This document shows positions 8,971-17,693 of a stretch of DNA of 64,000 nucleotides, one piece after another. Positions within the stretch are counted from its first letter, which is position 1; every line of letters starts with the position of its first letter. The notes under the pieces are model-generated. The model saw only the letters and a list, made by a program, of their open reading frames with translations, was not told where the DNA came from and did not search any database. The stretch comes from Qipengyuania gaetbuli (GTDB lineage: Bacteria > Pseudomonadota > Alphaproteobacteria > Sphingomonadales > Sphingomonadaceae): contig NZ_JAIUZO010000002.1 of the NCBI RefSeq assembly GCF_020171365.1, positions 2,450,001-2,514,000 of the forward strand, written 5' to 3'. A program made the position numbers and the translations under genes.

Positions 8971-9637
8971 TCCGGTCGTCGAACTCAGGGGCCTGACCCG
9001 CAGTTTCGAGCAGGGCGGCGAGCGCATCGACGTGCTGCGCGGCGTCAACCTGCGCATCATGCCCGGCGAGATCGTGGCGCTGCTCGGCCCGTCGGGTTCG
9101 GGCAAGTCGACCATGCTCCAGGCCGTGGGCCTGCTCGAAGGCGGGTTCGGGGGCGAAATTGTGATCGCCGGCCATTCGGCGGAGAAATCCGATGCCAATG
9201 CGCGCACGACGCTGCGCCGCAACCACCTGGGCTTCGTCTACCAGTTCCACCACCTGCTTCCCGATTTCGACGCGCGCGAGAACGTCGTCCTGCCGCAGCT
9301 CGTGGCAGGCAAGCCGCGTGAAGAGGCGGAGGCGAGGGCGGAGGAACTCCTGCGCGCACTTGGCCTCGGGCATCGCCTGACGCACCGGCCGAGCCAGCTT
9401 TCGGGCGGCGAACAGCAGCGCGTGGCAGTCGCCCGCGGGCTCGCCAACCGGCCTGCGCTGGTGCTGGCCGACGAACCGACGGGCAACCTCGACGAGGCTA
9501 CCTCGGACAAGGTTCTCGAGCAGTTCCTCGCGCTGGTCAGGGGCGAAGGCAGTGCGGCGCTGGTCGCCACGCATAACGAGCGCCTGGCAAGCCGGATGGA
9601 CCGAGTGGTCCGCCTGCACGACGGCGTGCTGGAATAG
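8963..9637 (+). CDS. lolD: Lipoprotein-releasing ABC transporter ATP-binding protein
   Basis: 224-residue ABC ATPase that powers lipoprotein release with the LolC/E permease. Walker A is GPSGSGKST (42-50), the signature is LSGGEQQR (146-153) and Walker B is LVLADEP (166-172), followed by TGNLD, a feature of the MacB/LolD/FtsE branch. The length matches LolD. The start at 8963 lies inside the end of lolC, giving tight coupling. Confidence 0.95.
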   Translation: MNSPVVELRGLTRSFEQGGERIDVLRGVNLRIMPGEIVALLGPSGSGKSTMLQAVGLLEGGFGGEIVIAGHSAEKSDANARTTLRRNHLGFVYQFHHLLPDFDARENVVLPQLVAGKPREEAEARAEELLRALGLGHRLTHRPSQLSGGEQQRVAVARGLANRPALVLADEPTGNLDEATSDKVLEQFLALVRGEGSAALVATHNERLASRMDRVVRLHDGVLE

Positions 9638-9684
9638 CGGACCCGCAGCGCGTTTCGAGCGTTGGTCAGGCAAGGAGATTTGCC

Positions 9685-9963
9685 ATGACCGACCATCCCA
9701 GCACTTATAAGGCCGAAGACACAAATCGCGTGGGAATCCAGTGGGATGACCGCGCAACCTTGCGCCGCACCGGTGATGGTGACGGCGTGCTCGACGATGC
9801 CAAGAGCCTGCGCAGCGGAACTTTCGCCGAACTGATCGACCACGTTATGCTGATGCCCGAAGGCGAACGGGCCAATTACTACATCGAGAAGGCCGGCGAC
9901 CGCGAATTCCACGCGGATGAAATCGCCAGCCTCTCGCGCCGCGACGATTTCCCGCGCTCGTAG
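9685..9963 (+). CDS. Hypothetical protein, 92 aa
   Basis: Not recognised. A small hydrophilic acidic protein with no signal peptide, membrane segment or cysteine. It is preceded by a strong Shine-Dalgarno (AAGGAG, 9672-9677, 7 nt from ATG), which is good evidence that it is translated. It follows lolD after 47 bp. The repeated acidic turns (RRTGDGDGVLDDAKSLRSG) resemble a loop but no calcium-binding motif is complete. Confidence 0.7.
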   Translation: MTDHPSTYKAEDTNRVGIQWDDRATLRRTGDGDGVLDDAKSLRSGTFAELIDHVMLMPEGERANYYIEKAGDREFHADEIASLSRRDDFPRS

Positions 9964-10041
9964 CGCAACATAGCCCCTCCATCGAACGCGGCTTGGGCGG
10001 GCATGGCACCTGTGCAAGCCTTCTTGCAGGAGGGATGAGCC

Positions 10042-10560
10042 ATGTTCTCTACATCGATTGCCTTGCTGGTCGCGCAGGCCGCCAGTGCTGGCACGCCGCC
10101 GTCACCCCCGCCATCGTGCGAGGGCGCGAAATACGAGGCTTTCGACTTCTGGGTCGGCGAGTGGGTGGTAACGCCTGCCGCCGGCGGAGACGCGGTGGCC
10201 GACAGCCGCATCGAGAAGGTGAGCGCTGGCTGCGCGATCCGCGAAACATGGATGCCCTATCGCGGTCGGCACGGAACCAGCCTGTCCGCCTTTGATCCTG
10301 CCACAGGAAACTGGCACCAGCTGTGGGTCGGCGGCTCGCCGGGTCGCGTATTCTTCGACGGTGGACCCACCGGCGGGAAGATGGTGCTGACCGGCTATTG
10401 GGGGCTGGACGCCGAGGGCAATTCGCAGCTTGTGCGCATGACCTACTCGGTGCAAGGCGACGGCTCCGTCCGGCAATACGGGCAGGCCAGCAGCGATCAC
10501 GGTCGAAGCTGGAGCGACAGTTTCGACTTCATCTACCGCCGCAAGGACACCGCCGAATGA
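10042..10560 (+). CDS. Secreted DUF1579-like protein
   Basis: 172 residues. It has a short cleavable-looking signal (MFSTSIALLVAQAASAG) and then a proline-rich linker. The conserved FDFWVGEWVV motif and the IEKVSAGCAIRETW segment resemble the DUF1579-type beta-barrel fold. Its role is unknown; it is probably periplasmic. A strong AGGAGGG at 10028-10034 supports the start. The stop overlaps the glutathione peroxidase start (ATGA, 10557-10560). Confidence 0.7.
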   Translation: MFSTSIALLVAQAASAGTPPSPPPSCEGAKYEAFDFWVGEWVVTPAAGGDAVADSRIEKVSAGCAIRETWMPYRGRHGTSLSAFDPATGNWHQLWVGGSPGRVFFDGGPTGGKMVLTGYWGLDAEGNSQLVRMTYSVQGDGSVRQYGQASSDHGRSWSDSFDFIYRRKDTAE

Positions 10561-11036
10561 CCACGATCGCCGATTTCACCGTTGCCGACAACAAGGGCCG
10601 CGAGGTCGATCTGTCGGAAAAGCTCGGCAAGGTGCTGCTGGTCGTCAACACCGCCAGCAAGTGCGGCTTCACGCCCCAGTACGACGGGCTGGAAAAGCTC
10701 TACCAGGACTACGGCGACAAGGGCTTCGAGGTCATGGCCTTTCCCTGCAACCAGTTCGGCAACCAGGAACCGGGCGATGCCGACGAGATCGAGCAGTTCT
10801 GCAAGGTCAACTTCGGCCTGACTTTCCCGCTGATGGCGAAGGTTGATGTGAACGGCGACAAGGCCAGCCCGCTGTTCGACTGGATGAAAAACGAGAAGCC
10901 GGGCCTGATGGGGTCGAAATCGATCAAGTGGAACTTCACCAAGTTCCTCATCGACCGGGAAGGCAATGTGGTGAAGCGTTACGGCCCCAACGATGCGCCC
11001 AAGGCCATCGCCAAGGATATCGAAAAGCTCCTGTAA
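10557..11036 (+). CDS. Glutathione peroxidase (Cys type)
   Basis: 159-residue thiol peroxidase that reduces hydrogen or lipid peroxides. The peroxidatic residue is Cys36 in NTASKCGFTPQY, where animal enzymes have selenocysteine. The catalytic partners are Gln70 (FGNQEPG) and Trp125-Asn126 (KWNFTKF). Cys64 and Cys82 could serve as resolving cysteines, so many such enzymes use thioredoxin rather than glutathione. It is coupled by a 4-nt overlap to the secreted protein upstream. Confidence 0.95.
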   Translation: MTTIADFTVADNKGREVDLSEKLGKVLLVVNTASKCGFTPQYDGLEKLYQDYGDKGFEVMAFPCNQFGNQEPGDADEIEQFCKVNFGLTFPLMAKVDVNGDKASPLFDWMKNEKPGLMGSKSIKWNFTKFLIDREGNVVKRYGPNDAPKAIAKDIEKLL

Positions 11037-11066
11037 CCTCAGCCGCGCCGGGACGAAGTCACCACC

Positions 11067-11396
11067 ATGCTAGCCGATCTCAACCAGTGGTTCCTTTCGC
11101 TCGGTGCCGAATACGGGGTGAACCCGTATATCTTCGGCGCGATCTACGTGGGGGCGATCCCTTTCTTCCTCGCTTCGATGACGTGGCTGGTAAAACGCGC
11201 GCGGGCCAAGCGGTCGACCGTCGTGCCGACGCTGTGCGCAGGCTTCTGCTTCGTTTCGGCCTACCTCTACCTCGCCATCGCAGGGCGCAATATCCCGGTC
11301 TGGGTGTGGATCTTCCTTGGCGTGCTGATTGCCTATGGCGCGTGGTCGACGATCCGCGACGCGCGGCGCAAGATCGCGGCGATTTCGGACGACTGA
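11067..11396 (+). CDS. Small integral membrane protein, 109 aa
   Basis: Function not recognised. Three hydrophobic segments are visible: about 20-40 (IYVGAIPFFLASMTWLV), 50-72 (TLCAGFCFVSAYLYLAIA) and 76-95 (PVWVWIFLGVLIAYGAW), with a basic loop KRARAKRST between the first two. It follows the peroxidase by 30 bp, so it may be in the same transcript. An inverted repeat begins 2 bp after its stop. Confidence 0.75.
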   Translation: MLADLNQWFLSLGAEYGVNPYIFGAIYVGAIPFFLASMTWLVKRARAKRSTVVPTLCAGFCFVSAYLYLAIAGRNIPVWVWIFLGVLIAYGAWSTIRDARRKIAAISDD

Positions 11397-11398
11397 TT

Positions 11399-11419
11399 TT
11401 CTCCACTGTCTGTGGAGAA
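11399..11419. repeat. Perfect inverted repeat upstream of dnaE
   Basis: TTCTCCAC (11399-11406) and GTGGAGAA (11412-11419) are exact reverse complements with a 5-nt loop (TGTCT). It sits between the small membrane protein and dnaE. There is no U-tract on either strand, so it may be an operator or an mRNA hairpin rather than a terminator. It includes the far-upstream GTG 11412, which argues against that codon as the dnaE start. Confidence 0.5.
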
Positions 11420-11471
11420 TAAGCGCGGCTTGCCGCTTCCAGTTTGGGCGCCGAGTTCCTACTCTGGCCCG

Positions 11472-14400
11472 ATGCCTTACAAGCCCTTCGTTCCCCTGCG
11501 CGTGCTGTCCGCCTATTCGATGCTCGAAGGGGCGATCGACCCCAAGGCGATGGCCAAGCTGGCGAAGGAACACGGCTTTCCCGCCATCGCGATTGCGGAC
11601 CGCAACGGACTTTATGGTGCGGTCATGTTCGCCAATGCCTGCAAGGCCGAAGGCGTGCAGCCGATCATCGGCACGCTGCTGGGCGTGGCGCGCGACGAGG
11701 AAGGGCGGATCGTCGATTACCTTCCGCTCTATGCGCAGGACGAGGCTGGCTACGACAATCTCTGCCATCTCGTCAGCCGCGCGCATCTCGACCGCCCGCT
11801 GGAATTCGAACCGCACGTCCGACTGTCCGACCTCGAAGGTCATACGGACGGATTGATCGCCCTGACCGGCGCGAGCGAGGGCGGGGTGACACGCCTGCTG
11901 GCCGAGGGGCAGGTCAGCCACGCCACTGCCATGCTGGACCGGCTGGAGGCTCTGTTCCCCGGCAGGCTCTACATCGAATTGGCCCGGCGCGGGAACGAAG
12001 CGGAAGAGGCAGCCGAAAACGCACTGATCGACCTCGCCTACGAACGCGACTTGCCGCTCGTCGCGACGAACCCTGCGAACTTTGCCGAACCGCACATGTA
12101 CAAGGCGCATGACGCCATGCTGTGCATCGCCAATTCGACCCATGTCGATGCGGAAGAACGGGCCAAGTCCAATCCCGAAGCCTATGTGAAGACCGCGCAC
12201 ATGATGGAAGAAGGCTTTGCCGACCTTCCCGAAGCGGTGTCCAACACACTCGTCATCGCCCAGCGCTGCGCTTTCGCGCCGCCTTACCGCAATCCCATCC
12301 TGCCCAGCCTTGCAGGCGACCTCGAAGGAGAGGCGCGGATGCTGGAAGAGGACGCGCGCAAGGGTCTTGCCAAGCGTCTCGAACCCTATGGCGAGATGTC
12401 GGACGAGGAGCTGAAGGTCTATGTCGACCGGCTCGACTACGAAGTCGGCATCATCAACCAGATGGGCTTTCCCGGCTACTTCCTGATCGTTGCCGACTTT
12501 ATCAAATGGGCGAAGGACCAGGACATTCCCGTGGGGCCGGGGCGTGGTTCGGGTGCAGGCAGCCTGGTGGCCTGGGCGCTGACGATTACCGATCTCGACC
12601 CGATCAAGCTGGGCCTGCTGTTCGAGCGTTTCCTCAATCCCGAACGCGTGTCGATGCCCGACTTCGATATCGACTTCTGCGAAACGCGCCGCGGCGAGGT
12701 GATCCGCTACGTGCAGGCCAAGTACGGCCACGATCACGTCGCGCAGATCATCACCTTCGGTAAGCTGAAAGCGCGCGCCGTGCTGCGCGATACGGGCCGT
12801 ATCCTCCAGATGAGCTACGGTCATGTCGACCGCATCTGCAAGATGGTGCCGAACCATCCGACCGACCCGTGGACCCTGCCGCGCGCGCTCAACGGCGCGG
12901 CGGATTTCAAGGCCGAATACGACAACGACAACGAGGTGAAGCGCCTCGTCGACCTGGCGATGCAACTGGAGGGCTTCCCGCGGAACAGTTCGACCCACGC
13001 GGCCGGCGTGGTGATCGGCGACCGTCCGCTGGCGAAGCTGGTGCCGCTTTACCGCGATCCGCGCTCCGACATGCCGGTGACGCAATACGACATGAAAAAT
13101 GTCGAAAGCTCCGGTCTCGTCAAATTCGACTTCCTCGGCCTGAAGACGCTGTCGGTGCTCAAGAAGGCCACCGACCTCTTGAAGAAGCGCGAGATCGACA
13201 TCGATCTCTCGCAGCTGCCGCTCGACGATCCGGCGGTCTACGACCTCATGAAGGCGGGTAACACGGTCGGCGTGTTCCAGCTGGAATCGGAAGGCATGCG
13301 CCGCACGCTGACTGCGGTGAAGCCGACCAATTTCGGCGACATCATCGCGCTCGTCTCGCTCTATCGTCCGGGCCCGATGGACAACATCCCGCTGTTCGGC
13401 AAGCGCAAGGCAGGCGAGGTGCCGATCGAGTATCCGCACCCCAAGCTCGAGGAAATCCTCGCCGAAACCTACGGCATCTTCGTCTACCAGGAACAGGTCA
13501 TGCAGGCCGCGCAGATCCTCGCCGGATACTCGCTCGGCGATGCAGACTTGCTGCGCCGCGCGATGGGCAAGAAGGTCCAGGCGGAAATGGATGCTCAGCG
13601 CGAACGCTTCGTGGCCGGGTGCAAGGACGTGTCAGGCATCGACAAGGCCAAGGCGAACGAGCTGTTCGACTTGATCGACAAGTTCGCCGGCTACGGCTTC
13701 AATAAGTCGCACGCCGCCGCCTATGCCTTGCTCGCCTACCAGACGGCGTGGCTGAAGGCGCATTATCCGGAAGAATTCTTCGCCGCGTCCATGTGCTTCG
13801 ACATGCACCAGTCGGAAAAGCTGACGATCTTCGTCGACGATGCGCGGCGGCAGGGCATCGCGGTCGAGCCGCCGTGCCTCAACCGTTCGGAAGCCGAATT
13901 CACCGTCGAGCAGACCGATGACGGATATGCCGTGCGCTATGCGCTGGCAGGCATCCGCAACGTCGGCGAAAAGGCGATGGAGGCGATCGTCGCCGAGCGC
14001 GAGGCGGCGGGCCCGTTCGAGAGCCTGCAGGACCTGTTCGAGCGCATCCCGAAGGGCTCGCTCAATTCGCGCCAGCTGGAAGCGCTCGCCTGTGCAGGTG
14101 CGCTCGATGCGCTGGAGCCCAACAGGGCGAAAGTGTTCGAGAATGCCGACATGCTGCTCGCCGTGGCCGACGCTGCCGAGCGCGAGCGTAGCAGCGGGCA
14201 GGCGGCGCTGTTCGGCGGCGAGGACCAGCCCGGCGAGACGCTGCGCCTGAAGGAGGTCGAGGACTGGCCGCGCGCCGAGCGCATGGCGCGCGAACGCGAG
14301 AATTTCGGCTTCTACTTCTCCGCCCATCCGGTCGCGGCCTGGAAACAGGTCGCATCGGCCAATGGCGCGCGTTCCTACGCCTCGCTGATGGCCGGCGGCG

Positions 14401-14945
14401 CGCCTGCCGGCGGGCGCTCCAACGCCGTGATGGCGGCCATGGTGGAGAAGGTGAACAAGGGCACCACGCGCCGCGGCAAGCCCTTCATCCGCGCCGATTT
14501 CTCCGATGCCTCCGGCCAGTTCAGCGCGGCCTGTTTCGAGGAAGGCATGGTCGAGAAGTTCATGAAATGGGCGGAAGACCAGACCTGCGTGCTGCTGCAG
14601 GTCGAACTCGATTCCCCGAGCCCCGACGAACCGCCGCGCATCACCGTGCGCGGGGGCACGCCGCTGGCCGAAGTGCGCGGCTCCATGCCGATGATCATGA
14701 CGCTCGACGTGCTCGACGGATCGGCGCTGGAAGAGCTCAAGGCGGAATTGCTCGCGGCCATGGGCGGGCAGGACGAAGTGCTGGTGACGCTACGGACCGG
14801 CGAAGCGGCCGATCCGGTCATGCGGCTGGGGCGCAATTTCTCTCTCGACGGCGAACTCGCCGAACGCTTGGCAAGCGTGCCGAGCCTTGCCAAGGTGCAA
14901 CTCGACAAGCGGCGAGGCGGGGCACACCTGCGACTCGTCAACTGA
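11472..14945 (+). CDS. dnaE: DNA polymerase III subunit alpha
   Basis: 1157-residue replicative polymerase. An N-terminal PHP domain starts at PYKPFVPLRVLSAYSMLEGAID; the family's first His-x-Asp metal motif is not intact, as usual for DnaE lacking a second exonuclease. The catalytic aspartates are in PDFDIDFC (about residues 395-402). The helix-hairpin-helix, OB-fold and tau-binding C-terminal regions follow. ATG 11472 (MPYKPF) matches the usual N-terminus; an in-frame GTG at 11412 would add 20 residues of low-similarity sequence. The long frame on the opposite strand is a shadow. Confidence 0.97.
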   Translation: MPYKPFVPLRVLSAYSMLEGAIDPKAMAKLAKEHGFPAIAIADRNGLYGAVMFANACKAEGVQPIIGTLLGVARDEEGRIVDYLPLYAQDEAGYDNLCHLVSRAHLDRPLEFEPHVRLSDLEGHTDGLIALTGASEGGVTRLLAEGQVSHATAMLDRLEALFPGRLYIELARRGNEAEEAAENALIDLAYERDLPLVATNPANFAEPHMYKAHDAMLCIANSTHVDAEERAKSNPEAYVKTAHMMEEGFADLPEAVSNTLVIAQRCAFAPPYRNPILPSLAGDLEGEARMLEEDARKGLAKRLEPYGEMSDEELKVYVDRLDYEVGIINQMGFPGYFLIVADFIKWAKDQDIPVGPGRGSGAGSLVAWALTITDLDPIKLGLLFERFLNPERVSMPDFDIDFCETRRGEVIRYVQAKYGHDHVAQIITFGKLKARAVLRDTGRILQMSYGHVDRICKMVPNHPTDPWTLPRALNGAADFKAEYDNDNEVKRLVDLAMQLEGFPRNSSTHAAGVVIGDRPLAKLVPLYRDPRSDMPVTQYDMKNVESSGLVKFDFLGLKTLSVLKKATDLLKKREIDIDLSQLPLDDPAVYDLMKAGNTVGVFQLESEGMRRTLTAVKPTNFGDIIALVSLYRPGPMDNIPLFGKRKAGEVPIEYPHPKLEEILAETYGIFVYQEQVMQAAQILAGYSLGDADLLRRAMGKKVQAEMDAQRERFVAGCKDVSGIDKAKANELFDLIDKFAGYGFNKSHAAAYALLAYQTAWLKAHYPEEFFAASMCFDMHQSEKLTIFVDDARRQGIAVEPPCLNRSEAEFTVEQTDDGYAVRYALAGIRNVGEKAMEAIVAEREAAGPFESLQDLFERIPKGSLNSRQLEALACAGALDALEPNRAKVFENADMLLAVADAAERERSSGQAALFGGEDQPGETLRLKEVEDWPRAERMARERENFGFYFSAHPVAAWKQVASANGARSYASLMAGGAPAGGRSNAVMAAMVEKVNKGTTRRGKPFIRADFSDASGQFSAACFEEGMVEKFMKWAEDQTCVLLQVELDSPSPDEPPRITVRGGTPLAEVRGSMPMIMTLDVLDGSALEELKAELLAAMGGQDEVLVTLRTGEAADPVMRLGRNFSLDGELAERLASVPSLAKVQLDKRRGGAHLRLVN

Positions 14946-14952
14946 GTTGAGA

Positions 14953-14970
14953 GCCGCCCGAGGAGGCGGC
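14953..14970 (+). repeat. Hairpin between dnaE and the acyl-CoA ligase
   Basis: GCCGCC (14953-14958) pairs with GGCGGC (14965-14970) around a 6-nt loop. It is followed by purine-rich GAGGAGAGG, the ligase Shine-Dalgarno, not by a U-tract. It may be a processing or attenuation hairpin. Confidence 0.4.
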
Positions 14971-14989
14971 ACGAGAGAGGAGAGGCTGA

Positions 14990-16591
14990 ATGCTCGGAGC
15001 GATGCAGGACTGGACCATGCGCGTCACCCACGTGATCGATCACGCGGCGCGCGAGGCACCTGACCGTGAAATCGTCACCCGCTGGGCCGACGGCAGCGAG
15101 ACGCGCACCGACTGGCAGGGTATCCGCACCGACGCGCTGAAGATGGCGCAGGCGCTGCAGGCGCTGGGTCTGCGCAAGGGCGACAAGGTCGCCAGCCTCG
15201 CGATGAACCACTCGCGCCACCTCGTCAGCTGGTACGGCGTGGCGGGCATGGGCGGCGTGCTCCACACGGTGAACCCGCGCCTGTTCGACGACCAGCTCGA
15301 ATACATCGTCAATCACGCGGAAGACCGCGTGATGGTCTATGACGCGGCCTTCCAGCCGATCGTCGACCGGATGCGCGATCGCTGGACTACGGTCGAACAC
15401 TACATCTGCTTCGACAGCGGCGAGCATACGACTTCGTTCGAGGACTGGATCGCCGCGCAGTCGGGCGACTTCCAGTGGGTCGCCGGGAGCGAGCGTGACC
15501 CGTGCATGATCTGCTACACCAGCGGCACGACCGGCAATCCCAAGGGCGTCCAGTACGAACACCGCAGCACGGTGCTGCACGCCATGGCCGGCCTGCAGCC
15601 CGCGGCATTCAATTTCAGCGCTTCGTCCGTGATGCTTCCCGTGGTGCCGATGTTCCATGCGGCGAGCTGGGGCCTGCCCTATGCAGGCGCGATGGCGGGC
15701 ATCAAGTTCGTCTTCTCGGCCGTGAACGATCCTGCCGTGCTGCACGAGATGATGCTCAAGGAAGGCGTGACCGACAGCGCGGGCGTGCCGACTGTATGGC
15801 TTGCGCATTTCCAGTATTGCGACGCCAATGGCATCGACCTGCCGCCGCTGAAGGCCGCGACGATCGGCGGCTCTGCCGCGCCCAAATTCATGATCGAGCG
15901 CCTGATGAAGAACGGCACCCGCGTCCAGCACGCCTGGGGCATGACCGAAACCTCGCCCATCGGCACGGTCGGCGGCCCGACGCACGACTGGGAGAACCTC
16001 AGCCTCGAAGAGCGCGTGGTGAAGACCATGAAGCAGGGCCGCCCGATCTTCGGCGTCGAACTGCGCACGGTCGACCTCGACGACAACACCAAGGTCCTGC
16101 CGCGCGACGGCGAGACTTCTGGCGCGCTCCAGATCCGCGGGCCCTGGGTGGTGAAGCGCTATTTCAAGGCCGAAGAGGATGCCGTGACCGAGGATGGCTG
16201 GTTCGACACCGGCGACGTTGGCGTGCTCCATCCCGACGGCACGCTGCAGCTGACCGACCGCACCAAGGACGTGATCAAGTCCGGCGGCGAATGGATCAGC
16301 TCGGTCGAGCTGGAAAACGCCGCCGTCGGCCATCCGGCAGTCGCGGAAGCCGCCTGCATTGGCATGTTCCACCCCAAGTGGGACGAACGTCCGGTGCTGT
16401 TCGTGGTGAAGAAGGAAGGAGCCGATTGCTCCGACCGCGACGTGATCGACTACCTCGCCGACAAGGTCGCCAAGTGGTGGCTGCCCGATGCGGTCGAATT
16501 CGTCGACGACATCCCGCACACGGCCACCGGCAAGATCAGCAAGAAGGACCTGCGCGACCGGTTCGCGGACTACAAGCTGGCCGACGGCTGA
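14990..16591 (+). CDS. Long/medium-chain acyl-CoA ligase (AlkK/FadD-like)
   Basis: 533-residue AMP-forming ligase expected to activate a fatty acid to acyl-CoA. The AMP-binding P-loop is [12 protein letters not shown] (about 175-186). [17 protein letters not shown] and the hinge [20 protein letters not shown] follow in order, and the C-terminal lysine motif is [13 protein letters not shown]. The overall pattern resembles AlkK-type medium-chain ligases. A strong purine-rich ribosome-binding site (about 14976-14984) precedes ATG 14990. Chain-length preference is not predictable. Confidence 0.92.
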   Translation: MLGAMQDWTMRVTHVIDHAAREAPDREIVTRWADGSETRTDWQGIRTDALKMAQALQALGLRKGDKVASLAMNHSRHLVSWYGVAGMGGVLHTVNPRLFDDQLEYIVNHAEDRVMVYDAAFQPIVDRMRDRWTTVEHYICFDSGEHTTSFEDWIAAQSGDFQWVAGSERDPCMICYTSGTTGNPKGVQYEHRSTVLHAMAGLQPAAFNFSASSVMLPVVPMFHAASWGLPYAGAMAGIKFVFSAVNDPAVLHEMMLKEGVTDSAGVPTVWLAHFQYCDANGIDLPPLKAATIGGSAAPKFMIERLMKNGTRVQHAWGMTETSPIGTVGGPTHDWENLSLEERVVKTMKQGRPIFGVELRTVDLDDNTKVLPRDGETSGALQIRGPWVVKRYFKAEEDAVTEDGWFDTGDVGVLHPDGTLQLTDRTKDVIKSGGEWISSVELENAAVGHPAVAEAACIGMFHPKWDERPVLFVVKKEGADCSDRDVIDYLADKVAKWWLPDAVEFVDDIPHTATGKISKKDLRDRFADYKLADG

Positions 16592-16601
16592 GCCAACGCG
16601 C

Positions 16602-17147
16602 GTGGCGCGCCTGATCCTTCTCAACAAGCCCTACGGTGTGCTGTCGCAGTTCACCGGGGGCAAGGACGGCGTGGACGACACGCTGGCGCATCTCGTCGAT
16701 GTGCCGGGCGTCTATCCGGCGGGCCGCCTCGACAAGGATAGCGAAGGGCTGCTGCTGCTGACCGACGACGGGCGGCTGCAATCACGCATCGCCGAACCGC
16801 GCTACAAGCTGCCCAAGACATACCTGGTGCAGGTGGAAGGCGAAGTCGGCGACGAGGCGTTGGAACGTCTTGCCCGGGGCCTCGAACTCAATGACGGCAT
16901 GACCCGACCTGCACGCGCCAAGCGGATCGACCCGCCGCCGCTGTGGGACCGCGATCCGCCGGTACGCTATCGCAAGAGCGTTCCCGACAGCTGGATTGCG
17001 CTGGAAATCACCGAGGGCCGCAACCGGCAGGTGCGCCGGATGACCGCGGCCGTCGGCTTGCCCACCTTGCGGCTGGTCCGCTGGCGCATCGGCGAGTGGA
17101 GCCTCGACGGCATCGCACCGGGGACATACCGTGAATTGCAGGTCTAG
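16602..17147 (+). CDS. rRNA pseudouridine synthase (RluE/RsuA family)
   Basis: 181 residues with no S4 domain, the architecture of RluE, which modifies U2457 of 23S rRNA. It starts at LILLNKPYGVLSQFT; the catalytic Asp lies in GRLDKDSEGLLLLTDDG, and the late ITEGRNRQVRRM motif is typical. GTG 16602 is chosen because it directly precedes the conserved N-terminus; the longer frame runs back into the ligase gene. It follows the ligase stop by 10 bp. Confidence 0.9.
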   Translation: MARLILLNKPYGVLSQFTGGKDGVDDTLAHLVDVPGVYPAGRLDKDSEGLLLLTDDGRLQSRIAEPRYKLPKTYLVQVEGEVGDEALERLARGLELNDGMTRPARAKRIDPPPLWDRDPPVRYRKSVPDSWIALEITEGRNRQVRRMTAAVGLPTLRLVRWRIGEWSLDGIAPGTYRELQV

Positions 17148-17156
17148 GAGAGAGAG

Positions 17157-17591
17157 ATGAGCGACACCTATATCGACCCGAGCCCGACCAATTTCGCCGC
17201 CTTCAAGGACCTGCCGCGCGACGAGCCGATCCACATGCTCAACCTCCTGCGCTATCGCGATCTCGCCGAATATCCCGAAGGCCACGAGCACGCCGGCAAG
17301 GGCTGGAGCGGGCGGCGCGCCTACGAGGAATACGGCAAGACCAGCGGCCCGATCTTCCGCCGCGTGGGCGGGAGCATCGTCTGGCGCGGCGCGTTCCAGA
17401 CGGTGGTGACGGGACCGGAAGCGATGCAATGGCACGACGGCTTCGTCGCGCAATACCCGCATGCCGGAGCCTTCTTCGAGATGATCAAGGATGCGGACTA
17501 CCAGAAGGCAGTCGTGAACCGCACGGCGGCGCTGGCGGACAGCAGGCTGGTGCGCTTCAAGCCCGGCGTTGCAGGGGAAGGGTTCGGGTAG
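17157..17591 (+). CDS. DUF1330 domain-containing protein
   Basis: 144 residues. It shows the ferredoxin-like DUF1330 pattern: EPIHMLNLLRYRD near the start, AYEEYGKTSGPIFRRVGGSIVW in the middle and YPHAGAFFEMIKDADYQKAVVNRTAAL near the end. Biochemical role unknown. It has a good purine-rich ribosome-binding site and starts 9 bp after the pseudouridine synthase gene, so it is probably in the same transcript. Confidence 0.85.
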   Translation: MSDTYIDPSPTNFAAFKDLPRDEPIHMLNLLRYRDLAEYPEGHEHAGKGWSGRRAYEEYGKTSGPIFRRVGGSIVWRGAFQTVVTGPEAMQWHDGFVAQYPHAGAFFEMIKDADYQKAVVNRTAALADSRLVRFKPGVAGEGFG

Positions 17592-17693
17592 GGCCTGCCC
17601 GTGACGATCAGCAATTCGCAAAGGCCGTGCAGAAGGTCGACCAGCGCGACCAATCGCGAAATGCAGGGGAAGGGGCGGTAAGCCTTTAAACGC

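Noticed and set aside
11070..13439. 789-codon open frame on the minus strand opposite dnaE
   Set aside because: Its composition (Arg/His/Ala/Val-rich, no family motif) is that of a high-GC shadow, and dnaE on the other strand is clearly real.
14375..16627. 750-codon minus-strand frame spanning the dnaE end and the acyl-CoA ligase
   Set aside because: It covers two recognised genes on the opposite strand and has no recognisable domain.
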